A stretch of 22,162 bases of DNA, from contig DIRQ01000108.1 in NCBI GenBank assembly GCA_002424365.1, positions 1-22,162 on the forward strand. Direction: 5' to 3'. This DNA is from Syntrophomonas sp. UBA5432 (lineage in GTDB: Bacteria > Bacillota > Syntrophomonadia > Syntrophomonadales > Syntrophomonadaceae). The notes beneath the pieces were generated by a model that was given only the letters and a program-made list of their open reading frames with translations, made no database searches and had not been told where the DNA came from. The position numbers and the translations under genes were made by a program. Positions 1 through 6,157 of the stretch are shown here, in pieces (position 1 is the stretch's first letter; each line of letters begins with the position of its first letter).

Positions 1-96
1 TTAAGTGCATTATCTATGTTTCTATTATTCGTAGCCAGTGCCGGTGTGCAGCCCGCTTGCTTGTTCCACTGGTATCAGCCGAGGATACCGGAATAA
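1..96 (+). CDS. agrD: AgrD-like cyclic lactone autoinducer precursor, copy 1 (5' end outside window)
   Basis: Frame 1 is open from the first base and stops at TAA 94-96, giving the last 31 residues of a short peptide. It has a hydrophobic leader (SMFLLFVASAG), then PACLFHWYQPRIPE. This is the layout of AgrD precursors: an amphipathic or hydrophobic N-terminus, a Cys that closes a thio(lactone) ring with the residue four positions on (predicted ring CLFHW), and an acidic, proline-rich tail of the form YQPxxPE that AgrB-type proteases recognise. It aligns base for base with the complete copy at 2201-2296, so about six codons are missing at the window edge. The secreted-protein gene at 211 follows. 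AgrB is not visible and may lie upstream. The family call rests on pattern recognition only. Confidence 0.8.
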   Translation, partial: LSALSMFLLFVASAGVQPACLFHWYQPRIPE

Positions 97-210
97 GTTG
101 ACCGGGTGTTGCAAGGGTAATGCCTATTAGGATGAGTGGTGATCTAACGATAGTCTAACCCATTTAGTTTCACATTTTTTGAGATAAAGGCATAAAGGAG
201 GTATAAAATT

Positions 211-1002
211 ATGAATTTAAATGTGGAAAAACCACAATTATTAGGTAAGGTATTTATACTAGCTTTGTTTTTGGTTTTTGCTCTACAGATTGGTTCCGCA
301 GAAGCTAATGCTCAGACAAGCGATACTAGTTTAGATAGGCTAGTTATATTAAATCTTCCTGTATATTCAGTAATAATTACTGATCCTATTTTACCGGATG
401 CTGTCAACGATATTTATAGCGATGAATTCGAACAAAAATATCTTTCCATGAGCGATGAAGAATTTAAAACAGCTATACAGAATAACCTTCAAGCTGCTAT
501 CAATAAAAGGCAAGAAGGAGCCAATATTATATGGCATAAAGATGCTTTGCAGTATATAGAAGTTTTTGCTCCGAATGAAGTCGCTGAAGTTAGACAGCAA
601 ATATTAAAAGATGATCTTCTCCAAAGCCAAATTAGCTCACAGCAGCCAATAATATCAGAATACACACCCGGTAGTGATGATGATACTTGGGTGATTTATG
701 ATGTTAATATGGGTAATATGAAATTATACGCCTTTTATCAGCGCATAAAATGGTCATGGAATTCCACCCAAATTACATCAGTTAATACAAGTGCATATGC
801 GCATATATATGCTCCACTTTGGTCATATAACGGATTGAATCAAAATCCACCAGGCGAGTATCTTCACAACAAGTACTCTTATTACAAGTTTCACGAAGGG
901 CATTTTGTGGGAACTTTAGGTTACCCAATAGTCAATACTTATCCTTGGCATAGCACAGTTGTATTTACCGGTGGTGGTTGGGCTCATAATCAAGGTTTCT
1001 AA
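211..1002 (+). CDS. Secreted protein of unknown function paired with AgrD copy 1
   Basis: A 263-aa protein with a strong ribosome site (AAAGGAGG, 196-203) before the ATG. The N-terminus has a short charged part, a hydrophobic stretch at about residues 12-30 (LGKVFILALFLVFALQIGSA) and a likely signal-peptidase site near AEANA, so it is probably exported. Residues 60-150 are polar and helix-prone. The C-terminal third is rich in Tyr, Trp, Asn and Gly and looks beta-rich, ending in YPWHSTVVFTGGGWAHNQGF. I recognise no catalytic motif or family. The gene starts 114 bp after the stop of the AgrD-like peptide. That spacing is nearly repeated in the second pair (2296 to 2414), so it may be controlled with, or be an output of, the peptide signal. 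That link is inference. Confidence 0.75.
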   Translation: MNLNVEKPQLLGKVFILALFLVFALQIGSAEANAQTSDTSLDRLVILNLPVYSVIITDPILPDAVNDIYSDEFEQKYLSMSDEEFKTAIQNNLQAAINKRQEGANIIWHKDALQYIEVFAPNEVAEVRQQILKDDLLQSQISSQQPIISEYTPGSDDDTWVIYDVNMGNMKLYAFYQRIKWSWNSTQITSVNTSAYAHIYAPLWSYNGLNQNPPGEYLHNKYSYYKFHEGHFVGTLGYPIVNTYPWHSTVVFTGGGWAHNQGF

Positions 1003-1016
1003 GGAGTAATATTATA

Positions 1017-1208
1017 ATGCGTTTTAAGCGTGTAGATTATATTGTTTTCTTTTTCATAGCATACCTGTTTATATTATTTCTTCTCCCGGGACGTTATCCT
1101 CCAATTAAATTGTTTACGTTGCCTTTAATGCCTGCGTTAATAATCTCTTTTATTTTAGGTACTATTTCAAATATAGTCTGGCTAACATTTTTCACTCACC
1201 AGAAATAG
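1017..1208 (+). CDS. Small membrane protein, unknown
   Basis: A 63-aa protein starting 14 bp after the secreted protein at 211, with a GGAG ribosome site near 1002-1006, so the two are probably co-transcribed. Two hydrophobic segments, about residues 8-24 and 37-58, are separated by a short basic, proline-containing turn (PGRYPPIK), which fits a two-helix hairpin in the membrane. No family is recognised. Its position directly behind an exported protein suggests a role in export, immunity or anchoring, but nothing in the sequence shows which. Confidence 0.55.
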   Translation: MRFKRVDYIVFFFIAYLFILFLLPGRYPPIKLFTLPLMPALIISFILGTISNIVWLTFFTHQK

Positions 1209-1405
1209 TAATTCTTGCCATTTAATAGCCTATTATATTGCGTTTAGAAAAAGTAACAGTAATTGGCAATTAGAGGTGAAGCTGCCAGAGTGATAACAAT
1301 AGAATTATCAAAGTAAAAAATCGACAAAAACTTCATCGTTTTAATTAAGTTGCATATACAGGTCTCCTAGAGCCGTCTGCCCGGTGATCACTGAGCCACT
1401 AGTCC

Positions 1406-1438
1406 GGCTTTCTGAGCCAGTTTCCGGCTCAGAAAGCC
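1406..1438. repeat. Perfect 13-bp inverted repeat (7-nt loop)
   Basis: GGCTTTCTGAGCC (1406-1418) and GGCTCAGAAAGCC (1426-1438) are exact reverse complements around the loop AGTTTCC. No T-run follows on either side, so it is not a typical terminator. A shorter related stem, GAGCC...GGCTC, lies near 2079-2105, upstream of AgrD copy 2. It could be an mRNA stability element, a protein-binding site or a REP-like repeat. The stretch from 1209 to 1487 holds no gene that I can support. Confidence 0.7.
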
Positions 1439-1487
1439 ATAACGTTGATTTAGGTTATTTATATGGGCTTGATCCCGGAAAGGATGA

Positions 1488-1991
1488 ACAGAACAATATA
1501 AAGACTTATCCCTTGTTTTTGCTACGGCTCATCCCGATCATGCTTTAGAAGCTTTCGAGCTGTATTCGGTTGATTATATTCTTAAACCCTTCGATGAGGA
1601 AAGAATAAAGAAAACAGTGAGGAAACTAGTGGATAAACTCAAGTCCCCGTCCCAGACCTTATCCGAAGCCCCTATCCCGGTAAAGACTAAAAAACAAAAT
1701 ATGTTTATTAAGCCCAGCAATATACTATATATCGAAGCCCGAAGTAGTGGGAATCTTATGAAGACCCTTAATAGAACTTATATTATCAGGGAAGATATGC
1801 GTAGCCTTGAAGGAAAGCTACAACAATATAACTTTCTCCGCTGCCATCGCAGCTATTTAATAAATCTCAAACGTATTAAGGAAATAGTTCCTTCCGGCCG
1901 TACTTTTCAGATTATATTAGATACAGGAGAAAAAATTCCACTTAGCCGTAAACAGGAAAAACTACTTAGAATAAAACTTCAAAATAAATAA
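1488..1991 (+). pseudogene. Truncated LytTR (AgrA-like) response regulator remnant
   Basis: The frame is open from 1488, just after a TGA at 1485-1487, and stops at 1989-1991. Its first part reads LSLVFATAHPDHALEAFEL then YSVDYILKPFD. This is the end of a receiver domain, with the conserved T(A)H switch region and the KPF lysine motif. A LytTR DNA-binding domain follows at roughly the last 100 residues, with the family signatures ILYIEA, RTYIIREDMRSLEGKL, FLRCHRSYLINL and ISLSRK-like PLSRK. The first ~80 receiver residues, including the phospho-acceptor Asp, are missing and no good start codon with ribosome site precedes it. An internal GTG at 1617 would give a bare LytTR domain of 124 aa. 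It sits between two AgrD-like genes, so it was presumably the agr-type regulator of this locus. A bare DNA-binding product remains possible. Confidence 0.75.
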
Positions 1992-2182
1992 CAAAAACCA
2001 TAATGATTTGACATTAATAGCCGGTTATCATCGGTTATTTTACGTTTCTGGATAATTCCTTTCTGTAATATAACCCATTCGAGCCTGATTCTGACCCTTT
2101 CGGCTCAAAACACTTGCATTTTATTTCCAGCCTAGTATATATAGTGCAGGTGGTCACCACCAATTGGAAGGAGATGGAAATT

Positions 2183-2296
2183 ATGATGAAGTCAAAGGTA
2201 TTAAGTTTATTGTCTATGTTTCTATTATTCGTAGCCAGTGCCGGTGTTCAGCCTGCTTGCTTGTTCCATTGGTATCAGCCAAAGTTGCCGGAGTAG
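2183..2296 (+). CDS. agrD: AgrD-like cyclic lactone autoinducer precursor, copy 2 (complete)
   Basis: A 37-aa peptide starting at ATG 2183, with AAGGAGAT at 2168-2174 placed 8 nt before it. The longer in-frame extension back to 2114 lacks this spacing and would swallow the ribosome site. Residues 1-22 form the basic then hydrophobic helix expected of AgrD leaders. Cys26 begins the predicted ring C-L-F-H-W (26-30). The tail YQPKLPE matches the charged, proline-containing recognition tail of clostridial AgrDs (compare HQPEEP in C. perfringens). The family is exported and cyclised by AgrB and sensed by an AgrC-type kinase; neither is in this window. It follows the broken LytTR regulator and precedes the secreted protein at 2414. 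Confidence 0.85.
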   Translation: MMKSKVLSLLSMFLLFVASAGVQPACLFHWYQPKLPE

Positions 2297-2413
2297 AAAA
2301 ACGTGTTTTACGGTTTAATTATGTTAGGATTGTTAATTTGGTCGGCCAACATTTAGCTAGTATGGTAAAAGAATTCCCCTAAGAAACGATAATATATCAA
2401 GGAGGTATTTTTA

Positions 2414-2962
2414 ATGGCAAAAACTAAAACGAGCATTGTTATGATTTTGAGCCTGATGATTTGCCTATTTTTATCTTCCGGGTTTGTTTCTGCTGCGGAA
2501 TCAACTCTAGAAAAAGATTTATCGCTTGAGTTGCCAAAGATTCAAGATTTATCAACGGATATGGATAATAGTCAAGTAAAACAAACTGACAATGGTGCAG
2601 TCGTACTCGGTTCTGCTCCTCCTCTAACCGATTTATTTATATACGCAGCAATATCGTCAAATTATCCTCAATATGAATATTTTTCCCGGAATCAATTACG
2701 TTCGGTTCAAGATCATGGCGGAGCAGAAATGTATATTGTCACTTACGAAAGAGGTTATGGTCAAAACCGGTTTGCCAGAATGGATGGTGATTTACTTGAT
2801 ATGTATGACTGGCTGTGGTTTGATGATAACGGAGATAATATTTACGATGGTGTTTACATTTGGTGGGATGCAAGCGGATACCCATATGGAACTTTTACTT
2901 ATGAAAGCACTTCGCACAACTATCCGTGGAATAAGATGTCAGATTCTATATATATAAAATAA
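2414..2962 (+). CDS. Secreted protein of unknown function paired with AgrD copy 2
   Basis: A 182-aa protein with AAGGAGG at 2399-2405 ahead of ATG 2414. Residues 1-28 form a clear signal peptide: basic start, hydrophobic core VMILSLMICLFLSSG, and a likely cleavage site after VSA-A. The mature part has an acidic linker and then an aromatic, Asp/Asn-rich domain (residues ~85-182). That domain contains DDNGDNIYDG, which resembles an acidic calcium-binding loop but does not match the dockerin or EF-hand pattern exactly. It shares a SHNYPW/NTYPWH-like ending with the protein at 211 but no convincing overall similarity. It lies 117 bp after the AgrD stop, mirroring the first pair. The function is unknown; an extracellular effector or bacteriocin-like role is speculation. 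Confidence 0.75.
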   Translation: MAKTKTSIVMILSLMICLFLSSGFVSAAESTLEKDLSLELPKIQDLSTDMDNSQVKQTDNGAVVLGSAPPLTDLFIYAAISSNYPQYEYFSRNQLRSVQDHGGAEMYIVTYERGYGQNRFARMDGDLLDMYDWLWFDDNGDNIYDGVYIWWDASGYPYGTFTYESTSHNYPWNKMSDSIYIK

Positions 2963-3091
2963 CCAAGACTTCAAGGGATGGAGGTTTCGACAATATTTAA
3001 TTCACATATATCAATACTCCGTCCCTATGTCTACCGGTAAAATTCATATGAAACATATTAATGAATTCAATATTGCGAGGAGATGAACATT

Positions 3092-3565
3092 TTGCAGGTA
3101 AACGCAAGTAATTATCAACCCAATGCCTATCCGACCACGCAGAGCAGAGTTCAGAGCAAATCAGACTCCACTGTTTTTACGGTCAATAATTCTGATACTA
3201 CGTCAAAAGATGTATCTAAAGATATTTGGACGGAACTGGGCAGTAAATATGACATTCGCCATGCCACCTTCGATGAATTATGTGAAATAGCACATAAACT
3301 ATATTCTGCTGGACAAATATCATTAGGTAATATGGCCATAATGATTTTTGATTGGAAAAGAGCAGCGGACGATTTAAGGAAAGACCATCCGGATGTAGTG
3401 GACGATTTAAATCTAGTCCCTGCAGATTCGGAAGGCCGAAGAGATTGGATTGCCGAGTTTGATGCCCGGGCCAAAAGTGCTTTTAGCCAAGGAAATAATT
3501 TTGGTTATATACATAACCAGAGACTGGCGGATATACTCCGGCGGATAAACGGGGAAAAGTTATAA
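3092..3565 (+). CDS. Uncharacterised soluble protein, 157 aa
   Basis: An ATG at 3083 abuts the ribosome site (GAGGAG, 3077-3082), which is too close to work. The in-frame TTG at 3092 lies about 8 nt downstream and is the better start, giving 157 aa. The first ~45 residues are Ser/Thr/Asn/Gln-rich and probably disordered. Residues ~45-157 are helical, with the stretch KYDIRHATFDELCEIAHKLY then SAGQISLGNMAIMIFDW. Small clostridial proteins of unknown function with a similar 'KYD-x-x-x-AT-x-x-E-x-C-E-x-x-x-x-LY-x-AG-x-IS' pattern exist in my memory, but I cannot name the family. There is no signal peptide or membrane segment. The disordered N-terminus would suit a secretion or assembly signal, which is inference. 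Confidence 0.65.
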   Translation: MQVNASNYQPNAYPTTQSRVQSKSDSTVFTVNNSDTTSKDVSKDIWTELGSKYDIRHATFDELCEIAHKLYSAGQISLGNMAIMIFDWKRAADDLRKDHPDVVDDLNLVPADSEGRRDWIAEFDARAKSAFSQGNNFGYIHNQRLADILRRINGEKL

Positions 3566-3729
3566 TACAAAATTATGAGAGAAATAGTAGGTATTACGCC
3601 TTTTATTTGCCAGCAAGGCAACATAGTACCACATAGTACCATTAGATGACAATACAAAGCTATTTAGAGCAAAAGGCGGCTTAAAAAACCTGGAATCATG
3701 AGATTTTGAGTAAAACTGTGATTTAGTGA

Positions 3730-3876
3730 GAAAACCCAACTCTGGACTGTCTGTTTTATCGGGAAAACCCCGGTGATTTAGGTACTGCTATAAGTGAGGC
3801 GATTAATTTTTCACTAAATCGTGATGATTATGCTTATCTAATTTCTGGCTCTGCCAATTTTGCTGATTTAAGATAA
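3730..3876 (+). pseudogene. Relic reading frame, 48 codons, no start codon
   Basis: From just after TGA 3727-3729 the frame runs open to TAA 3874-3876. It translates to a protein-like composition including DCLFYRENPGDLGTAISEAI and SLNRDDYAYLISGSANFADL. There is no ATG/GTG/TTG with a ribosome site at its front. I do not recognise the family. It reads more like the tail of a lost gene than random sequence, but that judgement is subjective. Confidence 0.3.
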
Positions 3877-3907
3877 TCTTATTTCGATAATAGTTAAAAT
3901 TAAGTAG

Positions 3908-3948
3908 TGGCAATACTCCAATCTATGCAATATGTTGGAGTATTGCCA
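3908..3948. repeat. Perfect 14-bp inverted repeat, 13-nt loop
   Basis: TGGCAATACTCCAA (3908-3921) is exactly complementary to TTGGAGTATTGCCA (3935-3948). It is followed by an A/T-rich run ending in TTTTT (3959-3963). On the plus strand it could terminate transcription from the 3092 gene or from the relic frame, although the T-run is about 10 nt away from the stem. Confidence 0.65.
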
Positions 3949-4055
3949 ATTATAATAATTTTTGAAAACATTCTAAATTTAGTAAGATCGTTTATTGCAT
4001 TTTACAAAATTAATTATATTTTATTTCTACTTACGTCATGTAAAGTGGAGGTAGC

Positions 4056-4235
4056 GTGAAAAATAAAACAGCTACCAGGCAACATTGGTGGAAGCTAGAA
4101 AAGGGTATACTTCTCCCTTATATAAAGGGACAAATCTTTAAGTTTGTTGTAAAGATAAACCTGGTGATATCTCACTGGAACTCCGTGATAAGCGGAAGGA
4201 TTAGCTTACGGTCTCAAAGAACCACTCATTTGTGA
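4056..4235 (+). CDS. Possible small protein, 59 aa (weak)
   Basis: GTG 4056 is preceded by GTGGAGGT (4045-4052), a good ribosome motif but only 3-4 nt away. The frame is open for 59 codons to TGA 4233-4235. The product is basic and hydrophobic (KLEKGILLPYIKGQIFKFVV near residues 13-32), with no recognised family. The same DNA can form a modest stem (CCGT/ACGG and AAGC/GCTT around 4182-4213), so it could be non-coding. I could not decide between these. Confidence 0.25.
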   Translation: MKNKTATRQHWWKLEKGILLPYIKGQIFKFVVKINLVISHWNSVISGRISLRSQRTTHL

Positions 4236-4380
4236 TTGGAAGGCAGTCCTTATACTGGTTTTATACGCTTTTGGGTCAAACATGAGCAGTCTACTATTCG
4301 CCTCACCGTGCTTTGTAGTTTTCTCCTTAAACTCATTCTACTGCAATCTAGAGTGGTTAGAGCGGTCTGTTTTCATTATA

Positions 4381-4399
4381 TCGCCGCTTTTGCGGCGAG
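4381..4399. repeat. GC-rich hairpin just upstream of a start codon
   Basis: TCGCCGC (4381-4387), loop TTTT, then GCGGCGA is a perfect 7-bp stem. It ends 2-3 nt before the GGAGG of the next gene (4402-4406). There is no T-run. Placed here it could mask or present the ribosome site in the mRNA. Confidence 0.5.
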
Positions 4400-4411
4400 A
4401 TGGAGGTTTTT

Positions 4412-4873
4412 ATGCAATTTATAAAAAATAAAAAATTTATATCATTATTCATATTAGTAATTGTTATAATAACAATATTTTCAATCATTTACATAAAAAA
4501 TAAAAATTCTTATCCGCTGGAAGTATTTGAAATAACAAATAAATATCTTACTTTAGTGATGGCAGATAACTTTAAAGATGCTTTAGAAGTGTGTTATTTT
4601 AAACAAGAAAATGGAGAGACATGGAAACGAGTATATTTAGAATCCCAGTTTCCAACCATATTAAGTTATAAAATAAAAAAAATAATCCCAATTAATGAAA
4701 ATTTATATGAAATAACAGTATTATATGAATACGAAAAAGAATATGTTAAAGGCCTTCATTATGTTGGTTATATTAATGGGAAATATTATTTCATTATTAA
4801 TCAACGAGATATTCCTGATTTTATTAGAGAGAACTTTCCTTTACAGGAAGATGTTATATTGGAGGAATCTTAA
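4412..4873 (+). CDS. Membrane-anchored protein of unknown function, very AT-rich
   Basis: The ribosome site GGAGG (4402-4406) places the start at ATG 4412, not at the in-frame ATG 4400 that overlaps it. The product is 153 aa. It has a basic start, one transmembrane helix at about residues 8-27 (FISLFILVIVIITIFSIIYI), and an extracytoplasmic domain of about 125 residues that looks like a small alpha/beta fold (NKYLTLVMADNFKDALEVCY, then beta-like TVLYEYEKEYVKGLHYVGYI). That resembles NTF2-like or DUF4878-type lipoprotein folds in outline only. The gene is far richer in A/T and Lys/Ile/Asn codons than the core genes from 5669 on, which suggests horizontal origin. Confidence 0.65.
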   Translation: MQFIKNKKFISLFILVIVIITIFSIIYIKNKNSYPLEVFEITNKYLTLVMADNFKDALEVCYFKQENGETWKRVYLESQFPTILSYKIKKIIPINENLYEITVLYEYEKEYVKGLHYVGYINGKYYFIINQRDIPDFIRENFPLQEDVILEES

Positions 4874-4902
4874 AATTGTCCGAACATATTCATTTGTTGA
4901 TT

Positions 4903-4998
4903 TTAATAAACATAGAGAAAGGGCAGCAATAGTACCGGCAGCCAGAGCAGGAAGGTCTTCCTGAGCAGGTAGATATCCTTCATTACTAGAGTCCACAT
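4903..4998 (-). pseudogene. N-terminal fragment of an ABC-2 type permease
   Basis: On the minus strand, ATG 4998 follows an AGGAGG site about 7 nt upstream. The product is 31 aa: MWTLVMKDIYLLRKTFLLWL and then a hydrophobic run to the TAA at 4903-4905. The pattern 'M-x-x-L-x-x-K-D-x-Y-L-L-R-K-T' followed by a membrane helix is how many ABC-2 permeases of the YhaP/bacitracin-efflux type begin. The rest of the gene is absent: the AT-rich gene at 4412 ends only 30 bp away on the opposite strand. It lies 18 bp downstream of the minus-strand gene at 5017 and was probably in its operon. A genuine 31-aa membrane peptide is the alternative. Confidence 0.5.
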
Positions 4999-5016
4999 AT
5001 CTGTTCCTCCTTATTT

Positions 5017-5253
5017 TCACACGGTCTTCTGCAGCAGACCGTCCAATACCTGAGCAAATTGCAATATCCTCTGGCGTTCATATTCATTGCCGAAATGGTG
5101 GGCTTCCAACTCATGGCGGGTAATAAGCATTGCTTGAAACACCTTTTCCCGGAAGCTCATATCATTACACCTAAAATAGTTATCGATTCTCTGTGCTACC
5201 TGAAGTTCTTCATTATTTAACTTCATAATGGTATCCAATGATGACACCCCCAT
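5017..5253 (-). CDS. Small helical protein, unknown (78 aa or 73 aa)
   Basis: A 78-aa, probably soluble, all-helical protein with motifs EELQVAQRIDNYFRCNDMSF and LEAHHFGNEYERQRILQFAQ. A GGGGGTG ribosome-like run lies inside the first codons (5243-5250) and would suit the in-frame TTG at 5238 (73 aa) better than ATG 5253. It is the only intact gene of a short minus-strand unit whose next member is the ABC-2 permease fragment. It could be a small regulator or accessory of that lost transporter. No family is recognised. Confidence 0.5.
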   Translation of the reverse strand: MGVSSLDTIMKLNNEELQVAQRIDNYFRCNDMSFREKVFQAMLITRHELEAHHFGNEYERQRILQFAQVLDGLLQKTV

Positions 5254-5364
5254 AAGAAAATCTAGAGTAATGATATGCTTAGAAATGAAAAATAGTTCAG
5301 AAAAACTTTGCCCCTGCTGGACATAACTACCACTGTTTATAAATGATAATTTACTACTGTGCTA

Positions 5365-5393
5365 TTGACTGCAGTTCCCGGTAGTGATAGCAT
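5365..5393 (+). promoter_or_regulatory. Promoter candidate for the T-box leader
   Basis: TTGACT (5365-5370), 17 bp, TAGCAT (5388-5393). The -35 is good and the -10 is weak. It would start transcription near 5400, just before the first elements of the T-box. Confidence 0.5.
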
Positions 5394-5399
5394 ATTGTA

Positions 5400-5645
5400 A
5401 ATTAATAATTGAAAGCGATGATCAGAAGAGTAGCCTTAATTACTGTTTGAAGAGAGCCGGGATAGGCTGGAAACCGGTAATAGTATTGGGGCGAAGGCCA
5501 CCTGGGAGCGCCGGTGTAATATTTACTAAATATCAAGCCGGACGGAGTAAACCGTTATTCATAAATTAAGCCGGGCACTGGCCAAATAGGGTGGTACCGC
5601 GGGAGAATATACTCTCGTCCCTTTAAGGGATGGGGGTTTTTTTAT
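5400..5645 (+). promoter_or_regulatory. T-box riboswitch, specifier read as GCC (alanine)
   Basis: The canonical T-box AGGGTGGTACCGCGG lies at 5588-5602. Upstream, stem I shows the AG-rich motif (AGAGTAGCC, then AAGAGAGCCGGGATAGGCTGG). The specifier loop reads GAA-G-GCC-A with GAGC following at the same distance as in B. subtilis glyQS (GAA-A-GGC-A...GAGC). That places the specifier at 5497-5499 = GCC, alanine. The variable base of the antiterminator bulge is T (TGGT), which pairs with discriminator base A, as expected for tRNA-Ala. Uncharged tRNA-Ala should stabilise the antiterminator and turn on the Lrp-aminotransferase operon at 5669-7329. Confidence 0.92.
5616..5643 (+). terminator. T-box terminator hairpin
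   Basis: CGTCCCT (5616-5622), loop TTA, AGGGATG (5626-5632), then GGGG and a seven-base T-run (5637-5643). The 5' arm overlaps the end of the antiterminator (GGGAGAA...TCTCGTCCC), as usual for mutually exclusive T-box structures. Confidence 0.85.
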
Positions 5646-5668
5646 TTTTAAAAAGGAGGTAAACAGGA

Positions 5669-6157
5669 ATGGAATTAGAAAAAAAGGTTTTGCATCTAAT
5701 TGAGAACGATGCCCGTTTGAGTGCTAAAACCATGGCCGTCATGTTGGATGAAGACGAAGAAAAGATAGCTGCCATAATTGATAAACTGGAAAATGAAAAA
5801 TATATCCTGGGCTATAACACCATTATTAACTGGGAACGCATGGGAAATGACGGGGTAACCGCCATGATTGATGTTAAGGTCACTCCCGAACGGGAAGTAG
5901 GATTTAATAATGTGGCCGAGCGTATATGCCGTTTCCCCGAGGTGCGCTGTGTTTATCTTATGAGCGGTACCTATGATTTGTCAGTCACTGTAACCGGCGA
6001 GACCATGCAGGATGTAGCCCGGTTTGTATCCCATAAGTTATCTACCCTGGACCAGGTGCAAAGCACCACTACCCATTTTGTTTTGAAACGCTATAAACAG
6101 GATAATTTCGTATTCGAGGAACCTCAGGAAGACAAAAGGCTGGTGGTTAGTCCGTGA
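5669..6157 (+). CDS. Lrp/AsnC-family transcriptional regulator
   Basis: 162 aa, with AAAAGGAGG about 9 nt before ATG 5669. Residues ~1-55 are the winged helix-turn-helix typical of the family (KKVLHLIENDARLSAKTMAV, then a recognition helix and KYILGYNTIINW). Residues ~65-145 are the RAM ligand-binding and oligomerisation domain, with the family's GTYDLSVTVTGETM segment. Such proteins bind amino acids and control their metabolism. The 3' end overlaps the aminotransferase start in GTGA (6154-6157), so the two are translationally coupled and share the alanine T-box. It probably senses alanine or a related amino acid and tunes its own operon, which is inference from context. Confidence 0.92.
   Translation: MELEKKVLHLIENDARLSAKTMAVMLDEDEEKIAAIIDKLENEKYILGYNTIINWERMGNDGVTAMIDVKVTPEREVGFNNVAERICRFPEVRCVYLMSGTYDLSVTVTGETMQDVARFVSHKLSTLDQVQSTTTHFVLKRYKQDNFVFEEPQEDKRLVVSP

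Larger units (their letters stand above)
3566..4055. other. Intergenic stretch with a relic frame and a strong inverted repeat
   Basis: No complete gene is visible in these 490 bases. They contain a 10-bp tandem repeat (CATAGTACCA twice, about 3631-3651), a 48-codon open stretch without a start (3730-3876) and a perfect 14-bp inverted repeat (3908-3948). The base composition is AT-rich and the stretch looks like decayed coding DNA. Confidence 0.6.

Noticed and set aside
1230..1292. A third AgrD-like tail: the frame ends in NWQLEVKLPE before TGA
   Set aside because: Only K-L-P-E-stop matches. There is no Cys, no leader and no ribosome site, so it may be chance.
4056..4235. Group II intron domain V or other ribozyme, from the CCGT...ACGG stem
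   Set aside because: The catalytic AGC/GAGCCGT pattern and GUGYG 5' end are absent, and no reverse transcriptase is nearby.
4236..4424. 62-aa open frame ending at the GC-rich hairpin
   Set aside because: No ribosome site, no protein-like pattern, and it runs into the start region of the gene at 4412.
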